Assembly (NCBI RefSeq): GCF_009729415.1
Contig: NZ_MPKW01000009.1
Coordinates: 124,001 to 188,000 of the forward strand
Direction of reading: 5' to 3'
DNA length: 64,000 nt
Origin: Mycolicibacterium sp. CBMA 234
GTDB lineage: Bacteria > Actinomycetota > Actinomycetes > Mycobacteriales > Mycobacteriaceae
Shown here piece by piece: positions 8,114-17,898 of this stretch. A program made the translations under genes and the position numbers. Each line of letters begins with the position of its first letter. Position 1 is the first letter of the stretch. Under the pieces are notes generated by a model, which was not told where the DNA came from, ran no database searches, and saw nothing but the letters and a program-made list of their open reading frames with translations.

Positions 8114-9244
8114 TCAGCGGTCGGCGTCGGTGTACCGGATGACGCCGCGGATGTTGCGGCCCTCCAGCATGTCCTGGTAGCCCTCGTTGATCTGTTCCAG
8201 CTTGTACTGCCGGGTGACCATGTCATCGAGGTTGAGGCGGCCGGCCTTGTACATGGCCAGCAGCGACGGGATGTCGTGGTGCGGGTTGCCGCCACCAAAG
8301 ATGGTGCCCTGCAGACGCTTCTGCATCAGCGTCAGCATCGACAGGTTGAGCTTCACGTCCAGGCTGGCCATGTTCGCCACCGCGGTAATGACGCACGTGC
8401 CACCCTTGCTGGTGATGTTCAGGTAGTTGTCGATGTCCTCGCCGTGCAGCTCGCCGACGGTGACGATGGTCTTGCTGGCCATGCGGCCTTCGGTGACCTC
8501 GGCGACGCCGGCCATGGCGCTGAAGATGTCCGGGTAGGCGTGGGTCGCGCCGAACTTGAGGGCGTTGTCGCGTTTGAACTCAACAGGATCCACGACGAAG
8601 ACGTTGCGCGCACCGGCATTCAGCGCGCCCTGCAGGGCGCCGGTACCGACGCCGCCGACACCGACGATGCACACGTCGTCGCCGGGGCGCACGTCGCCGC
8701 TGCGCACCGCCGAGCCGTAGCCTGTGGTGACACCGCAACCGACGAGGCAGGCCACCTCGAACGGGATGGTCGGGTCGATCTTCACGACCGAGCTCTTGTG
8801 CACCACCATGTACGGGCTGAACGTGCCCAGCAGTGTCATCGGAAGTACCGGTGTGCCGTCGGCGGCGTGGACGCGGTGCGTGCCGTCGGAGACCGCGGTG
8901 CCGGTCAAGAGATACATGCCCAGGTCGCAGAGGTTGCGCATGCCCGCCTGACACGAGGGACACTCACCACACGACGGGATGAAGGACAGCACCACGTGGT
9001 CGCCGACCGCGATGTGGTCGACGCCGGGGCCGACCTCGACCACGATGCCGGCGCCCTCATGGCCGCCGAGGACGGGGAACCCTGCCATCGGGATGTCTCC
9101 GGTCACCAGGTGGTGGTCGGAGTGGCACATGCCCGAGGCTTCCATCTGGATCTTGACCTCGTCCTTGACGGGGTCGCCGATTTCGATCTCCTCGATCGTC
9201 CACGGCTTGTTGAACTCCCAGATGAGAGCACCTTTTGTCTTCAT
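8114..9244 (-). CDS. adhB: Zinc alcohol dehydrogenase, NDMA-dependent nicotinoprotein type
   Basis: A 376-aa class III-like medium-chain dehydrogenase. Catalytic zinc ligands are Cys40 (GMCHSD) and His62-Glu63 (GGHEGAG); the structural zinc site is Cys92/95/98/106; GVGGVG binds NAD. It corresponds to Rv0761c AdhB. Relatives (the Rxyl_3153 type) are NDMA-dependent enzymes that keep NAD bound and are thought to need mycofactocin for reoxidation. Its own promoter is likely: TAGTGT (9283-9278) overlapped just downstream by a KstR box. GGAAGG precedes the ATG. Confidence 0.92.
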   Translation of the reverse strand: MKTKGALIWEFNKPWTIEEIEIGDPVKDEVKIQMEASGMCHSDHHLVTGDIPMAGFPVLGGHEGAGIVVEVGPGVDHIAVGDHVVLSFIPSCGECPSCQAGMRNLCDLGMYLLTGTAVSDGTHRVHAADGTPVLPMTLLGTFSPYMVVHKSSVVKIDPTIPFEVACLVGCGVTTGYGSAVRSGDVRPGDDVCIVGVGGVGTGALQGALNAGARNVFVVDPVEFKRDNALKFGATHAYPDIFSAMAGVAEVTEGRMASKTIVTVGELHGEDIDNYLNITSKGGTCVITAVANMASLDVKLNLSMLTLMQKRLQGTIFGGGNPHHDIPSLLAMYKAGRLNLDDMVTRQYKLEQINEGYQDMLEGRNIRGVIRYTDADR

Positions 9245-9260
9245 TGCATGTGCCTTCCGC

Positions 9261-9283
9261 TAGAACCTGTTCCACTCACACTA
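9261..9283 (-). promoter_or_regulatory. Internal promoter with KstR-type box before adhB
   Basis: On the minus strand a TANNNT hexamer (TAGTGT, 9283-9278) would start RNA near 9271. The box at 9261-9274 (plus strand TAGAACCTGTTCCA) matches TNNAACNNGTTNNA and covers that start, an ideal repressor position. adhB and the KSI-like gene could thus respond to KstR separately from the upstream cyp genes. Confidence 0.62.
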
Positions 9284-9337
9284 GAGGCAATAGTTAGGTT
9301 CGTCACACCCACCCCCAATCAACTGCTTGGCCGGTTT

Positions 9338-9901
9338 TCACCAGATCGGGACCGGAGATTCCCCCAACGGGTAGTACCCCGGCAGCTGCTCGCCGGCCAG
9401 GCTGCGCTGGATGCGCTGCTGCATGCCCTTGGACAGCTTGCCGGCGGTCATCAGGTCCAGATAGAGCTTCTGGACGTGGCCGAAGTCGAAGAAGTCGCGC
9501 TGCCACGCGATCTTGGGGTCGCCATCGACGTTTTCCAGCCGGAACCAGCTGCCGCCGATGCCGTAGATCTCTTGCGCCGGCGCGTCGGGGTTTTCGGGGT
9601 CGGTCACGACCTGTTTCCAGAAGCCGACCACCTCGCCCTGCTGGTCGTCGATGACCACCTTCTGGTACGGGTACTTCCAGCCTTCGAGGCCTTCCATCTC
9701 CAAACCCAAAGCAATATCCCGGATTTCGGACTTGCCCAGGCACATGACGTCTTCCTTCGGGCCGATGTTCCAGCCGTAGGTGGCGTCGTCGGTGTAGAAG
9801 TCGGCCATGGGCTTCCAGTCGCCGGCCGCCTCGGCGTCGCGGTTGACCTGCAGCCACCGCTGCACCCAGTCATCGAGTTGTTGGCGGGGGAATGACGTCA
9901 T
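9338..9901 (-). CDS. SnoaL-like conserved protein (Rv0762c-like)
   Basis: A 187-aa protein with an N-terminal helix followed by an NTF2/SnoaL-like fold (DFYTDDATYGWNIGP). It matches the uncharacterised Rv0762c by position and length. It lies between the ferredoxin and adhB in the cyp51 operon, so a role in handling the P450 or alcohol dehydrogenase substrate is plausible but unproven. The ATG at 9901 is chosen as the conserved N-terminus; the frame remains open upstream into the ferredoxin region. Confidence 0.8.
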   Translation of the reverse strand: MTSFPRQQLDDWVQRWLQVNRDAEAAGDWKPMADFYTDDATYGWNIGPKEDVMCLGKSEIRDIALGLEMEGLEGWKYPYQKVVIDDQQGEVVGFWKQVVTDPENPDAPAQEIYGIGGSWFRLENVDGDPKIAWQRDFFDFGHVQKLYLDLMTAGKLSKGMQQRIQRSLAGEQLPGYYPLGESPVPIW

Positions 9902-9918
9902 TGTCTTGTCCTTTGGTG

Positions 9919-11511
<1,593 letters not shown>

Positions 11512-11515
<4 letters not shown>

Positions 11516-12339
11516 TGTCCAGGCATCCCTTCCTCGCCGAGAGCGAGCGACTGCCGGTCCTTGGCTTCAGTCAGCGGTGCCTCGGGCTGGAGTTCCATGT
11601 TGGCGATGAATCCGCCGCGCGGGGTTTCGGCGACGAACGTGATGGCGCGGGCCAGGTCGGCGGCGCGCAAGAAGTAGCTGTGGCGGGCTTGGCCCCACTT
11701 GGCCCAATCCTCGAGGGCCGGACCGATTTTCTCGGCCGGCAGGCTCCAGCCCATCGACGTCATGGTCGGGCCGGGATGCACTATCGACGCGCGCACGCCG
11801 GTGCCTTCCAGCTCCATCTGGAAGTTGGTCACCATGGCAATCAGCCCGGCCTTGGCCGCACCGTAGGCGCCCATGTGTGGACGCTGCCGCAGCGCCACGT
11901 CGGACCCGACGAAAATCAGGTCGCCGCGCCGGCGTTCGATCATGCCGTCGAGGACGGCGCGGGCCATCCGGTTGGCGCCGACCAGATGAATCTGCAGCTG
12001 CTCGGCGAACTCGTCGGTGCTCATCTCGTGCAGCCGACCGAAGTTGGTGTCACCGGCCCCGGTGACCACCACCTCGATATCGCCGAGGGCCGCGGTGGCC
12101 TTGGCGACGAAGTGCTCAACCGACGCGCTGTCGGTGACATCCAGCGGCAGCGCAATCGCTTCTCCGCCATCGGCTTTGATCTGGTCGACGAGCTCCTGAC
12201 ACTTCTCCACCCGGCGCGCACCGAGCGCGACCGGGAAGCCGCGGGCGGCAAGTGCGGTCGCCGTCGCGGCGCCGATGCCCGACGACGCGCCGGCCACGAT
12301 GGCAGGTCGACGGGCGGGATGGGGTTCAAAACGGGCCAT
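11512..12339 (-). CDS. Short-chain dehydrogenase (Rv0765c-like)
   Basis: A 275-aa classical SDR: GASSGIG (18-24), GAGDTN in place of NNAG, Ser in VGSDVAL, and YGAAK catalytic pair. The length is that of standard SDRs with a short C-terminal tail. It is placed between two P450 genes, directly abutting cyp123 upstream and overlapping cyp51 by 4 bp. A likely role is oxidation or reduction of the alcohol/ketone generated by a P450. Confidence 0.9.
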
Positions 12340-13539
12340 TTAGCGTGCCTTCACTGTGATCGGGAGATGGGCGAATCCTCGTACGGAACTCGAGTGCACG
12401 CGGACGGAGTTGTCCTCGTCGACCTCGTAGCCGCGGATACGTTTGAACAATTCGGTCAAGGCGACCCGGGCTTCCATCCGGGCCAGGTGCGCGCCGAGGC
12501 AGAAGTGGGCGCCGCTGCCGAAACTCACCAGCTTCGAACCGATGTCGCGGCCGATGCGGTACTCGTCGGGGTTGTCGAACACCCGCTCGTCACGGTTGGC
12601 GGAGCCCGCCAGCAGCACCAGCACGTCGCCTGCAGGGACCGTGGTGTCGTAGAACGTGAGGTCTTCGACGACCGCGCGGGCCAGAAGCTGGCTGGACGTG
12701 TCGTAGCGCAGCGTCTCTTCGATCCACGGTGTGATCAGCTCGTGGTCGTCGAACACGGGGGCCAGCTGGTCGGGGTTCCTGTGTCCCCAATAGGCCGCAT
12801 TGGCAAGCAGTTTCGTCGTCGTCTCATTGCCGGCGACCACCATCAGGAACAGGAACGCCATGATCTCGTCGTCGGTGAGCTTGTCGCCGTCGATCTCGGC
12901 CTCGACCAGTGCCGAGGTGAGGTCGTCGCTCTGGTTCTTGCGGCGCTGCTTGACCATGTCGGCGTAGTACATCAACAGCTCACCGGATGCCGCGATGGCG
13001 GAGGCGGGTACGTCGGCCACCCCGTCCTCGCGGTGCATGACGGCGTCGGCCAGGGCCCGGATGCGGACGCGGTCCTCTTCGGGGACGCCCATCAGCTCAC
13101 TGATGACGTCCATGGGTAGCTTGCCCGCGAAATCGTCGACGTAGTCAAAGCTGTTGTTCTGCAACGCCTCATCGAGATGCCGGACCGCGATCTCGGTGAC
13201 GCGGCCCTCCAGCTCGCGGATGCGTCGCGGCGTGAAGCCCTTGGAGACCAGAGTGCGCAGCCGTAGATGCGCCGGATCATCAAGGGCCAGAAAGGACATC
13301 ACGCGGTGGGCCTCGTCGTTACGCGAGATGGGGTCCAGCGAGACGCCGTGCTTGTTGGACAGGGCGGTGCTGTTCCGGAAGCCGCGCAGCACGTCGTCGT
13401 GCCGGGACAGGGCCCAGAAGTTGAGCTTGTCGTTGCGGTAGATCGGCGCTTCGTCACGCAGCCGTCGGTAATACGGATACGGATCCTCGTGGAAGTCGTA
13501 GCTGTAGGGATCGATCAGCAGCTCCACATTGGCTGTCAT
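12340..13539 (-). CDS. cyp123: Cytochrome P450 CYP123
   Basis: A 399-aa soluble bacterial P450. I-helix VAGNETT (235-241), ExxR as EETLR (274-278), heme loop FGSGAHFCLGAH with Cys347. Position between tetR and the SDR matches Rv0766c. The ATG overlaps the tetR stop by 4 bp. The substrate is unknown; the neighbouring CYP51, ferredoxin and dehydrogenases suggest a sterol-like or fatty molecule. Confidence 0.93.
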   Translation of the reverse strand: MTANVELLIDPYSYDFHEDPYPYYRRLRDEAPIYRNDKLNFWALSRHDDVLRGFRNSTALSNKHGVSLDPISRNDEAHRVMSFLALDDPAHLRLRTLVSKGFTPRRIRELEGRVTEIAVRHLDEALQNNSFDYVDDFAGKLPMDVISELMGVPEEDRVRIRALADAVMHREDGVADVPASAIAASGELLMYYADMVKQRRKNQSDDLTSALVEAEIDGDKLTDDEIMAFLFLMVVAGNETTTKLLANAAYWGHRNPDQLAPVFDDHELITPWIEETLRYDTSSQLLARAVVEDLTFYDTTVPAGDVLVLLAGSANRDERVFDNPDEYRIGRDIGSKLVSFGSGAHFCLGAHLARMEARVALTELFKRIRGYEVDEDNSVRVHSSSVRGFAHLPITVKAR

Positions 13540-14141
13540 GCGTTGTCTCCCACTATGAGCCCGACGACGTAGGCCAGTCGGTCGGCGATCTGGTGATAGG
13601 TGTAGGCGCCGCTGCCGGCGTTGACGAGCGCGCCGAAGTACGTCATCTCCAGGGCAGATAGCAGGCGAGGATCGGCATCGGGGCCCACGGCGGAGCGGAT
13701 GCGGCGGTGGATTTCGCCACCGATCCGGTCGCGCACTTTACGGACGGTGTCGTCGTCACTCGACAACAGCGCGGTGGTGCAGGCGGCCGCAACCCCGGGC
13801 TCGTCGGCCACGACCAACGCAAGACTGCGCAGCGCCTGCTCGACGCGGCTGACCCTCGGCTGATTCACGTCGGTGAAGTACGGCACCTGCCGAACCATGT
13901 CCAGGTACACCTCGGCGATGAGGTGGTTCTTGGACGAGAAATAGGTATAGGCGGTTGCCGGCGCGACCTTGGCCCGCGCCGCGACGGCGCGCACCGTCAG
14001 GTCGGCGTAGGACGATTCGCGCAGCATCTCCCGGCCGGCGGCCAGAACCTTCTGGAAGGTTTCCTCCTGGCGGCGGTTGCGGGGCGCCTCGCCCGCTTCT
14101 TGGCCGGTATCTGTGACTGCGGCCACTGCTTCGCTGGACAC
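13536..14141 (-). CDS. TetR-family repressor of the cyp123-cyp51 operon (Rv0767c-like)
   Basis: A 201-aa regulator with an N-terminal TetR helix-turn-helix (about 27-72: ADLTVRAVAARAKVAPATA, then YTYFSSKNHL) and an alpha-helical ligand domain. It begins at GTG 14141, 6 nt after a TAGCTT -10 (14153-14148), so the message is probably leaderless. The palindrome GGACAcaTGTCC (14136-14147) covers the start codon and predicted +1, the classic arrangement for autorepression. It is the first gene of the leftward operon and divergent to aldA. Confidence 0.9.
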   Translation of the reverse strand: MSSEAVAAVTDTGQEAGEAPRNRRQEETFQKVLAAGREMLRESSYADLTVRAVAARAKVAPATAYTYFSSKNHLIAEVYLDMVRQVPYFTDVNQPRVSRVEQALRSLALVVADEPGVAAACTTALLSSDDDTVRKVRDRIGGEIHRRIRSAVGPDADPRLLSALEMTYFGALVNAGSGAYTYHQIADRLAYVVGLIVGDNA

Positions 14142-14153
14142 ATGTCCAAGCTA
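14136..14153 (-). promoter_or_regulatory. Leaderless tetR promoter and operator copy 1
   Basis: TAGCTT (14153-14148) is followed after 6 nt by the GTG start. GGACA-CA-TGTCC (14136-14147) spans the start codon. The same half-sites recur at 14294-14305. Confidence 0.65.
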
Positions 14154-14271
14154 GACGATGGTGCTTGATGTAGGCAAGATACTGCGCCAAAGACGGAGGT
14201 AATCACCGGTGTTTGCCACTGAGTGCGCGGCTGATGTGGCCAGACCCTTGCTAGTCGGCGGGCGCTGAGGT

Positions 14272-14305
14272 TATGGTTCGACTGAACGTTGTCGGACAGC
14301 TGTCC
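14272..14305 (+). promoter_or_regulatory. aldA promoter and operator copy 2
   Basis: TATGGT at 14272-14277 is a TANNNT -10 with TTGCTA (14248-14253) 18 nt upstream. The perfect 12-bp palindrome GGACAGCTGTCC (14294-14305) lies about +10 to +21. Half-sites and 2-nt spacing equal those of the copy over the tetR start, so one TetR protein probably controls both divergent operons. Confidence 0.62.
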
Positions 14306-14324
14306 AGAAACCGCAGGAGTGCAG

Positions 14325-15794
14325 ATGACCTTGCTGGGTGATCGCGAAAGTCGCCTTCTCATCGACGGCAAACTGGTGCCGGGTTCGGGTGGCACGTTCC
14401 CGACCGTCAACCCCGCGACCGAGGAAGTCCTCGGCGTGGCGGCCGACGCGACGGTGGGGGACATGGGTTCGGCCATCGGCGCCGCCCGCCGGGCCTTCGA
14501 CGAGACCGACTGGTCGACCAATGTCGAACTGCGGGTGCGCTGCCTGCGGCAGTTGCAGCAGGCCATGCGGGACCACAGTGATGAATTGCGCGAACTAACC
14601 ATCGCCGAGGTCGGGGCGCCCCGAATGCTCACGGCCGGTGCGCATTTGGACGGCCCAGTCGAAGACCTGAGCTTCGCGGCGGACACGGCGGAGCGCTACC
14701 AATGGACCACTGATCTGGGACATGCCACGCCGCAAGGGATTCCGACCAACCGCACCATCGCGCGCGAGGCCGTCGGCGTCGTCGGCGCGATCACGCCGTG
14801 GAACTTCCCACACCAGATCAACCTGGCCAAGGTCGGCCCGGCGCTGGCGGCGGGCAACACCCTCATTCTCAAGCCCGCACCCGACACCCCGTGGGTGGCC
14901 GCGGTATTGGGTGAGCTGATCACCGAGCACACCGACTTCCCGGCGGGCGTCGTCAACATCGTCACCTCCAGCGACCACGGCGTCGGCGCCCTGCTGTCGA
15001 AAGACCCTGGGGTGGACATGGTTTCGTTCACCGGATCGACCGGCACCGGGCGCGCCGTGATGACCGACGCCGCCGTGACCATCAAGAAGGTGTTCCTGGA
15101 ACTCGGCGGCAAGTCGGCGTTCCTGGTGCTCGACGACGCCGACCTGGCCGGTGCCTGCGCCATGGCGGCGTTCACCGCCTCGATGCACGCCGGCCAGGGT
15201 TGTGCGATCACCACGCGATTGGTGGTGCCGCGTGCCCGCTACGACGAGGCCGTGGCAGCCGCGGCGGGGACGATGGGCGGCATCAAGCCTGGCGACCCGT
15301 CTAGCCCCCGGACCGTCTGCGGCCCAGTCATCTCGGCGCGCCAGCGCGACCGCGTGCAGAGCTACCTGGACCTGGCCATCCAGGAGGGTGGCACCTTTGC
15401 GTGCGGTGGCGGGCGTCCGGCCGACCGGGATGCCGGGTTCTTTATCGAACCGACAGTCATTGCTGGACTGGATAATTCGGCTCGCGTCGCCCGGGAAGAG
15501 ATCTTCGGCCCGGTCCTCACTGTGATCGCCCACGACGGCGACGACGACGCAGTGCGCATCGCCAACGATTCGCCGTACGGGCTGTCCGGCACGGTGTTCT
15601 CGGCCGATCCGCAGCGGGCGGCCGGCGTGGCAGCCCGGTTGCGCGTCGGCACCGTCAACGTCAACGGCGGCGTCTGGTACTCCGCCGACGCGCCCTTCGG
15701 CGGCTACAAGCAGTCCGGCATTGGCCGGGAGATGGGCACCGCCGGGTTCGAGGAGTACCTGGAGACCAAGTGCATCGCCACGCTGGCCACCTAA
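14325..15794 (+). CDS. aldA: NAD-dependent aldehyde dehydrogenase (Rv0768/AldA-like)
   Basis: A 489-aa ALDH with all core motifs: ITPWNFP (Asn), FTGSTGTGR (NAD loop), LELGGKS (general base Glu), HAGQGCAITTR (nucleophile Cys), EIFGPV, and a C-terminal FGGYKQSG. It oxidises an aldehyde to an acid. Start ATG 14325 has AGGAG 5 nt upstream. First gene of a five-gene plus-strand operon with an SDR, a beta-hydroxyacid dehydrogenase, a CMD protein and an unknown; divergent from the P450 operon under shared operators. Confidence 0.93.
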   Translation: MTLLGDRESRLLIDGKLVPGSGGTFPTVNPATEEVLGVAADATVGDMGSAIGAARRAFDETDWSTNVELRVRCLRQLQQAMRDHSDELRELTIAEVGAPRMLTAGAHLDGPVEDLSFAADTAERYQWTTDLGHATPQGIPTNRTIAREAVGVVGAITPWNFPHQINLAKVGPALAAGNTLILKPAPDTPWVAAVLGELITEHTDFPAGVVNIVTSSDHGVGALLSKDPGVDMVSFTGSTGTGRAVMTDAAVTIKKVFLELGGKSAFLVLDDADLAGACAMAAFTASMHAGQGCAITTRLVVPRARYDEAVAAAAGTMGGIKPGDPSSPRTVCGPVISARQRDRVQSYLDLAIQEGGTFACGGGRPADRDAGFFIEPTVIAGLDNSARVAREEIFGPVLTVIAHDGDDDAVRIANDSPYGLSGTVFSADPQRAAGVAARLRVGTVNVNGGVWYSADAPFGGYKQSGIGREMGTAGFEEYLETKCIATLAT

Positions 15795-15857
15795 TTCACT
15801 ACGCCGGCTCTGGCGCCCCAAAACCATTGGCTCACAAGAATTAGACGAGAGGACATC

Positions 15858-16610
15858 ATGGGCAGGTTCGAGAACAAGGTCGGCATTGTCACCGGCGCGG
15901 GCGGCGGCATCGGTCAGGTCTATGCCGAGGCGTTGGCGCGCGAAGGCGCCGCGGTCGTCATCGCTGACATCAACGTCGAAGGCGCGGAGAAGGTAGCCGC
16001 CGGCATCAAGGCAGAAGGTGGCAAGGCGCTGGCTGTGCGGGTCGATGTGTCGGACATCGACTCGGCCAACGACATGGCCGCGCAGGCTGTGGCGGAGTTC
16101 GGCGGGATCGACTACCTGATCAACAATGCCGCGATCTTCGGCGGCATGAAGCTCGACGGCCTGCTCACCGTCGACTGGGACTACTACCGCAAATTCATGA
16201 GCGTCAACCAGGACGGCGCGCTGGTGTGCACCCGAGCGGTGTTCTCGCACATGGAGAAGCGCGGCGGCGGGGCCATCGTCAACCAGTCCTCCACGGCGGC
16301 ATGGGTTTACGCAAACTTCTACGGCTTGGCCAAGGTCGGTATCAACGGGCTGACACAGCAGTTGTCCCGCGAGTTGGGGTGGCGCAACATCCGCATCAAC
16401 GCGATCGCGCCGGGACCCATCGACACCGAGGCCAACCGCACCACCACCCCACAGGCCATCGTGAAGCAGATGATCCAGACCTTCCCGCTGGCACGGATGG
16501 GCACCCCCGAAGACCTGGTCGGCATGTGCATGTTCCTGCTGTCCGACGAGGCCAGCTGGATCACTGGGCAGATCTTCAATGTCGACGGCGGACAGATCAT
16601 CCGCTCATGA
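15858..16610 (+). CDS. Short-chain dehydrogenase (Rv0769-like)
   Basis: A 250-aa classical SDR: TGAGGGIG, NNAA (variant of NNAG), Ser in NQSSTAA, YGLAK, and C-terminal NVDGGQ. AGAGGAC lies just upstream of the ATG. It overlaps the next gene by 4 bp (ATGA). A 63-bp gap separates it from aldA, short enough for one transcript. Confidence 0.92.
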   Translation: MGRFENKVGIVTGAGGGIGQVYAEALAREGAAVVIADINVEGAEKVAAGIKAEGGKALAVRVDVSDIDSANDMAAQAVAEFGGIDYLINNAAIFGGMKLDGLLTVDWDYYRKFMSVNQDGALVCTRAVFSHMEKRGGGAIVNQSSTAAWVYANFYGLAKVGINGLTQQLSRELGWRNIRINAIAPGPIDTEANRTTTPQAIVKQMIQTFPLARMGTPEDLVGMCMFLLSDEASWITGQIFNVDGGQIIRS

Positions 16611-17458
16611 CGGACCTGACAGTCGGCTATATCGGCCTCGGCAACCAGGGTGCCCCGATGGCCACCCGGCTTGCTGAATGGCCCGGCGGGCTCGTGGTTT
16701 TCGACATGCGCGCCGAGGCCGTGGCGCCGTTCGCGGAACTCGGGGCCACGGTGGCATCGAGCATCGCTGAGGTCGCCCAGGCCGACGTCATCAGCGTGAC
16801 GGTACTCAATGACGAGCAGGTGCGCGACGTCGTCGGGCAGCTCGCCGACCACGCCAAGCCGGGCACCGTGATCGCGATCCATTCCACGATCGAGCCGAAC
16901 ACCGCCGTCGAATTGGCTGAGCAGTTGCAGCCCAAGGGAATCAGCATCGTCGACGCGCCCGTCAGCGGTGGCGCGGGCGCCGCGAGCAAGGGCGAGCTGG
17001 CCGTCATGGTCGGGGCCGACGACGCGGCGTACGACACGGTCAAGCCGGTATTCAAACAGTGGGCCTCCATGGTGGTTCGCGCCGGCGAACCGGGGGCCGG
17101 AACCCGGATGAAGCTGGCCCGAAACATGCTGACCTTCATCGGCTTTGCGGCCGCATGCGAGGCGCAGAAGTTGGCTGAAGCGTCGGGCATCGACCTGCAG
17201 AAGCTGGGGCGTGTGGTGCGGCACAGCGATGCCCAGACCGGCGGCGCCGGCGCGATCATGGCGCGCGACGACACCAAACCGCTTTCGCCCGACCACTTCC
17301 TCTACAACATGTTCGTCCACACCCGGGGCCTGGCGGAGAAGGATCTGTCGCTGGCGCTTGGCCTGGGTTCCGCTGTGGGAGTCGACCTTCCACTTGCCGA
17401 GCTGGCACTGGCCAATATCGCCGACGGTCTCGGCGTACCGCACACGAAGGAGCAATGA
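16607..17458 (+). CDS. 3-hydroxyisobutyrate dehydrogenase-family enzyme (Rv0770-like)
   Basis: A 283-aa beta-hydroxyacid dehydrogenase. It has an N-terminal Rossmann motif GLGNQG, substrate-binding DAPVSGG, and the catalytic Lys in the GTRMKLARNM helix. Such enzymes oxidise 3-hydroxyacids to semialdehydes or reduce the reverse. The ATG overlaps the SDR stop by 4 bp and its stop overlaps the next start, so it is translationally coupled on both sides. Confidence 0.92.
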   Translation: MTDLTVGYIGLGNQGAPMATRLAEWPGGLVVFDMRAEAVAPFAELGATVASSIAEVAQADVISVTVLNDEQVRDVVGQLADHAKPGTVIAIHSTIEPNTAVELAEQLQPKGISIVDAPVSGGAGAASKGELAVMVGADDAAYDTVKPVFKQWASMVVRAGEPGAGTRMKLARNMLTFIGFAAACEAQKLAEASGIDLQKLGRVVRHSDAQTGGAGAIMARDDTKPLSPDHFLYNMFVHTRGLAEKDLSLALGLGSAVGVDLPLAELALANIADGLGVPHTKEQ

Positions 17459-17898
17459 TGGACGAGCTGCGCGCCAAAGGCTTGGCGAAGATGAACGAGG
17501 TGTACGGCTGGGCGATGCCGGACATGCCCGGCGATTACTTCGCGCTGACCGCCGACCACCTGTTCGGCAACATCTGGTCTCGCCCCGGGCTGTCGATGCG
17601 GGACAAGCGGCTGATGACGCTGACCTGCGTTACCGCCCTGGGCATTTCGGAACTCGCTGAGATTCAGGTCAACGCCGCGCTGGCCAACGAAGAGTTCACC
17701 GAGGATGAGCTGAAGGAGATGGCCATCTTCCTGACGCACTACCTCGGCTTCCCATTGGGGTCCAAGCTCGACGGCGTCGTCACCAAGGTGGCGAAGCAGC
17801 GTAAGAAGGCCGCGGAGCAAGGTCAGGGCGAGGACCGCGAGGCCAACGTCAACGCCGCGGTGAAGATGCATTCCGGGGGAAGCCTTGACAACAAGTAG
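17458..17898 (+). CDS. Carboxymuconolactone decarboxylase-family protein (Rv0771-like)
   Basis: A 146-aa CMD-fold protein with the conserved core LSMRDKRLMTLTCVTALG...ELAEIQVNAAL and no CxxC, so it resembles gamma-carboxymuconolactone decarboxylases rather than AhpD peroxidases. Two adjacent ATGs occur (17455 and 17458); the second has better spacing (5 nt) from AAGGAG. Fourth gene of the aldA operon. It may act on a ring-opened lactone or keto acid, but the substrate is unknown. Confidence 0.88.
   Translation: MDELRAKGLAKMNEVYGWAMPDMPGDYFALTADHLFGNIWSRPGLSMRDKRLMTLTCVTALGISELAEIQVNAALANEEFTEDELKEMAIFLTHYLGFPLGSKLDGVVTKVAKQRKKAAEQGQGEDREANVNAAVKMHSGGSLDNK

Noticed and set aside
8087..9895. 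602-codon open frame on the plus strand opposite adhB and the SnoaL-like gene
   Set aside because: It is antisense to two well-supported genes, its composition (His/Val/Asp/Gly/Arg-rich) is that of a high-GC shadow frame, and it has no ribosome-binding site or domain.
14595..16250. 551-codon minus-strand frame opposite aldA and the SDR
   Set aside because: Covers two recognised genes on the other strand; residue composition is that of a GC-rich shadow.
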